From NCBI GenBank assembly GCA_948144175.1, contig CANXME010002057.1:209501-273500 (forward strand): a stretch of DNA of 64,000 nucleotides, read 5' to 3'. The notes under the pieces were generated by a model. The model worked only from the letters and a program-made list of their open reading frames with translations, made no database searches and was not told the DNA's origin. Numbering within the stretch: position 1 is the first letter of the stretch; each line of letters begins with the position of its first letter. Made by a program: the position numbers and the translations under genes. The DNA comes from Closterium sp. NIES-65 (taxonomy: Eukaryota; Streptophyta; Zygnematophyceae; Desmidiales; Closteriaceae). This document shows positions 62,001-64,000 of this stretch, piece by piece.

Positions 62001-64000
62001 CTCCTGCCAGACCACCGCGTGCAGGGCTCCCTGGCCTTCAACCGCCTGCACTCCGCGCGCGACCCCCACGCCAGCCCCCCCGCGCCCGCCTCCCCCCTCA
62101 CCCCCTCCGGCAGGGCGCTCGGCGGGGGGTATCAGGGGTCTGGGCGGGGAGGTGGTGGGAGAGGCGCGGAGAGGGGTGGGGCGGGTGCGGGGATGGGCGC
62201 GGGGCGGGGGGGCATGGGACGTATGGGCGCTACATCTCCTGCTGCTGCTGCTGGTGCGCGCGGCAGTGGTGGGGGCGCTAGGCAGCGGCGGCAGGGGGGG
62301 AGTAGTGCCTGCTTGCTCGTCCCTGGATAGCGCTGGGCTGGACTCCTCCCCCCTAGCTGTTCTCTCTCACGGCTCTATCCCTGATCGCCCCAGCACCGCC
62401 TCTGGCCCCAGCGGTAGGCTCAGGGCATGCAGCGTGGGGGCGAGTGAGGGTGGATGGGGGGAGGAGCGACGAGAGGGCGGCGGGCGTGGGTGGGTGGGAG
62501 GGTGGAGACGGGGAAGGGGGGGGAGGGGGAAGGGGAGGAGCGAGAGGCGCAGCAGCAGCAGTGGCAGAGGAGGCAGGGGAGAGGACAGGCGGCTGGCGGT
62601 CGGTGCAGGTGGGTGGGGGGGAGACATCATTGGCAGTAGCAGCAGCAGCAGCAGCGATGTTACTGGCATCAACCCTACCAGTTCTGCTACTGCTAATGCC
62701 AGTAGCGGCGACGGCGGTAGCAGCAGTGGGAACAGTGGTAGCTCTGTGCATAACCTGAGGAGGAATATGAGTACGAACTGCCTTATTGAGGCGGGTAAGG
62801 GCGCAGGAGCAGGGGCGGGAGGAGGAGGGATGGGAGGCGGAGCAGCAGGGCAATCAGGTGGAATCTCAGGTGAAAGCACAGGGCTGGATAATCAGGCACA
62901 GAGGCACGCAGGGCAGAGGGGGGGAAGGGGTGCGGAGGGACAGGCAGCGCGGGGGGGGGTCGGGGGGGAAGGTTCCAGGCGGGGCGGAGGGGATGCGGGA
63001 CGGGGGGAGGTGGGGGAGTGGGGGAGGGGATGCGGGTGGAGAGGCGGCAACACAGTGGATCCCCCATGCAGAGCAGTTTCTCAAGAGCCTGAGTCAGTAC
63101 ATCAGCCGGGGGCTTACAGGGGAGCTGGGGACGTATGGAGGCGATGGGGAGGGCGAGAAGGGGGATGCTGAGGCCGACATGTGGCAGGTAAGTGCGGTTA
63201 TACGTCTCGTGTGAGTTTGAGCGTGTGTTGTGAGTCGGTGTGTGTGGTGTGAGTGTTAGAGTGAAGAGGCATCATAGCATCCTGAGCCAGTACATCAGCT
63301 AAGGTGTCACAGGGGAGCCCCCATCTTGCACCCATCCTCATCTATCCCCACACCTCCCCACCCATTTCCACCCACTTTCTCCAGGTGATGAGCTCTGGCA
63401 GCATGTGGTGGAGAGATTTCATTCCTGCGCATGCCGTATGACGACGTGAAGAGCTTATACTCTGTCAGCGCCACCAAGAGCAACAATCTGTCAGACTCTT
63501 ACTCACCTCTCTCCACCCCTCCTCACCCCTCCCCACCAGGTGATGAGCTCTGGCAGCATGCGGTGGCGAGACTTCATCCTGCGCATGCCGTACGATGATG
63601 TGAAGAAGTTCTATTCGGTCAGCGCCACCAAGATCGGCAGCGGGCGGTACGGCGTCATTCGGACTTGTCTCAGCCGCAAGACTCGTGTGGTGCTGGCGTG
63701 CAAGACGATAAGGAAGGACCAAGTCAAGGTGAGGCTGGGGAGGGGGGAGGGTGGGGGGGGTTGGGGAGGTAGGAGAGGAGGGAGGAGAGAAGGGGAGGGG
63801 AGGGACTGGAGGACGTGGTCGGAAATTGGGTTAAGGCACGTGCGGCTCTGGCTTCATCAGCACGTGCCGCTCTTACAAGACTCACGTGATAAAAGTGTAG
63901 TTTTGAGACTGTCTCAAAACTACGCTTACTATCAATTGGGAGGAGGCATGTACTGCTCTGGCTTCATCAGCAAGTGCCGCTCTTGCAAGACTCGCGTGAT
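59091..64000 (+). CDS. Protein kinase with long low-complexity N-terminal region, 3' end beyond the window
   Basis: From ATG 59091 a 716-codon frame, Gly/Ser/Pro/Ala-rich and probably disordered, runs to 61241. Coding-like sequence then continues in a second frame (61200-61770), back in the first (61773 to about 62290), and onward to 63187, where a clear gtaagt donor follows HAEQFLKSLSQYISRGL. The frame changes may be small introns or homopolymer errors. The exon 63540-63728 (63 codons) starts the kinase domain: MPYDDVKKFY, Gly loop GSGRYGV and Lys in ACKTI, in the style of CDPK/CaMK-like kinases. The rest is outside the window. Four copies of an R-x-x-S-V-D motif (S96, S229, S354, S668) stud the N-region. 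The kinase call is firm; the N-terminal structure is tentative. Confidence 0.65.
63385..63480 (+). repeat. Echo of the kinase exon start
   Basis: The acceptor plus VMSSGSM and the MPYDDVK-equivalent sequence are repeated 155 bp upstream of the intact exon (63540), with one inserted T (ttcattcctg) that creates a stop. Confidence 0.92.
63840..64000. repeat. Direct repeat with central palindrome at the window end
   Basis: About 46 bp beginning gctctggcttcatcagca occurs at about 63845-63890 and 63955-64000. Between is a perfect 13-bp inverted repeat GTAGTTTTGAGAC/GTCTCAAAACTAC (63897-63909, 63911-63923). The repeat may itself be a decayed echo of the kinase exon (cgcaagactcgtgtggt). Confidence 0.9.

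Overview
This is nuclear DNA from a GC-rich photosynthetic eukaryote. It has GT-AG introns, a chloroplast-type FtsH, a plant-style receptor-like cytoplasmic kinase, a plant-style O-fucosyltransferase and abundant Ty1/copia retrotransposons. My best guess is a streptophyte green alga, possibly a zygnematophyte such as Closterium. That guess rests on remembered similarity of the copia Gag/Pol proteins and was not checked by a search.

Layout. Positions 1-6898 hold a copia element on the minus strand (E1), cut by the window start and carrying a nested solo LTR. Positions 7662-10164 encode a three-exon FtsH1/FtsH5-type thylakoid protease. Positions 10399-17501 hold a plus-strand copia element (E5) with LTRs and a TCTAG target duplication. 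Positions 18070-39892 are one older copia element of another lineage (E3, duplication ATCTT). Into it have inserted a hAT-like non-autonomous transposon (18084-18943, duplication GCTGAGTG), copia E2 (20249-27633, duplication GAGAC, in the reverse transcriptase region) and copia E4 (32251-39709, duplication TGTCC, in the 5' LTR). Every one of these duplications can be read directly in the sequence.

From 41 kb on the window is gene-dense: an RLCK-type protein kinase (41180-45673, 6 exons), an O-fucosyltransferase-like protein (46807-50058), an RsmB/NSUN-type rRNA cytosine methyltransferase with a NusB-like N-domain (50604-57733, 14 exons), and the 5' part of a second protein kinase with a very long low-complexity N-terminus (59091 to beyond 64000). 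All four read on the plus strand. They share no pathway and are independent nuclear genes.

The most unusual signal is in these four genes. Most of their exons are accompanied in the neighbouring intron by decayed partial copies of themselves, often with a splice site ('exon echoes'). In at least seven places a short perfect or near-perfect palindrome, often of the form TTTTGAGAC/GTCTCAAAA, lies between the two repeat copies. FtsH shows none of this. A second candidate is a set of conserved non-coding structures in the E1/E2/E4/E5 copia family: a covarying hairpin beside the primer-binding site, a conserved 3' block, and an unusually long-spaced CCHC motif in Gag.
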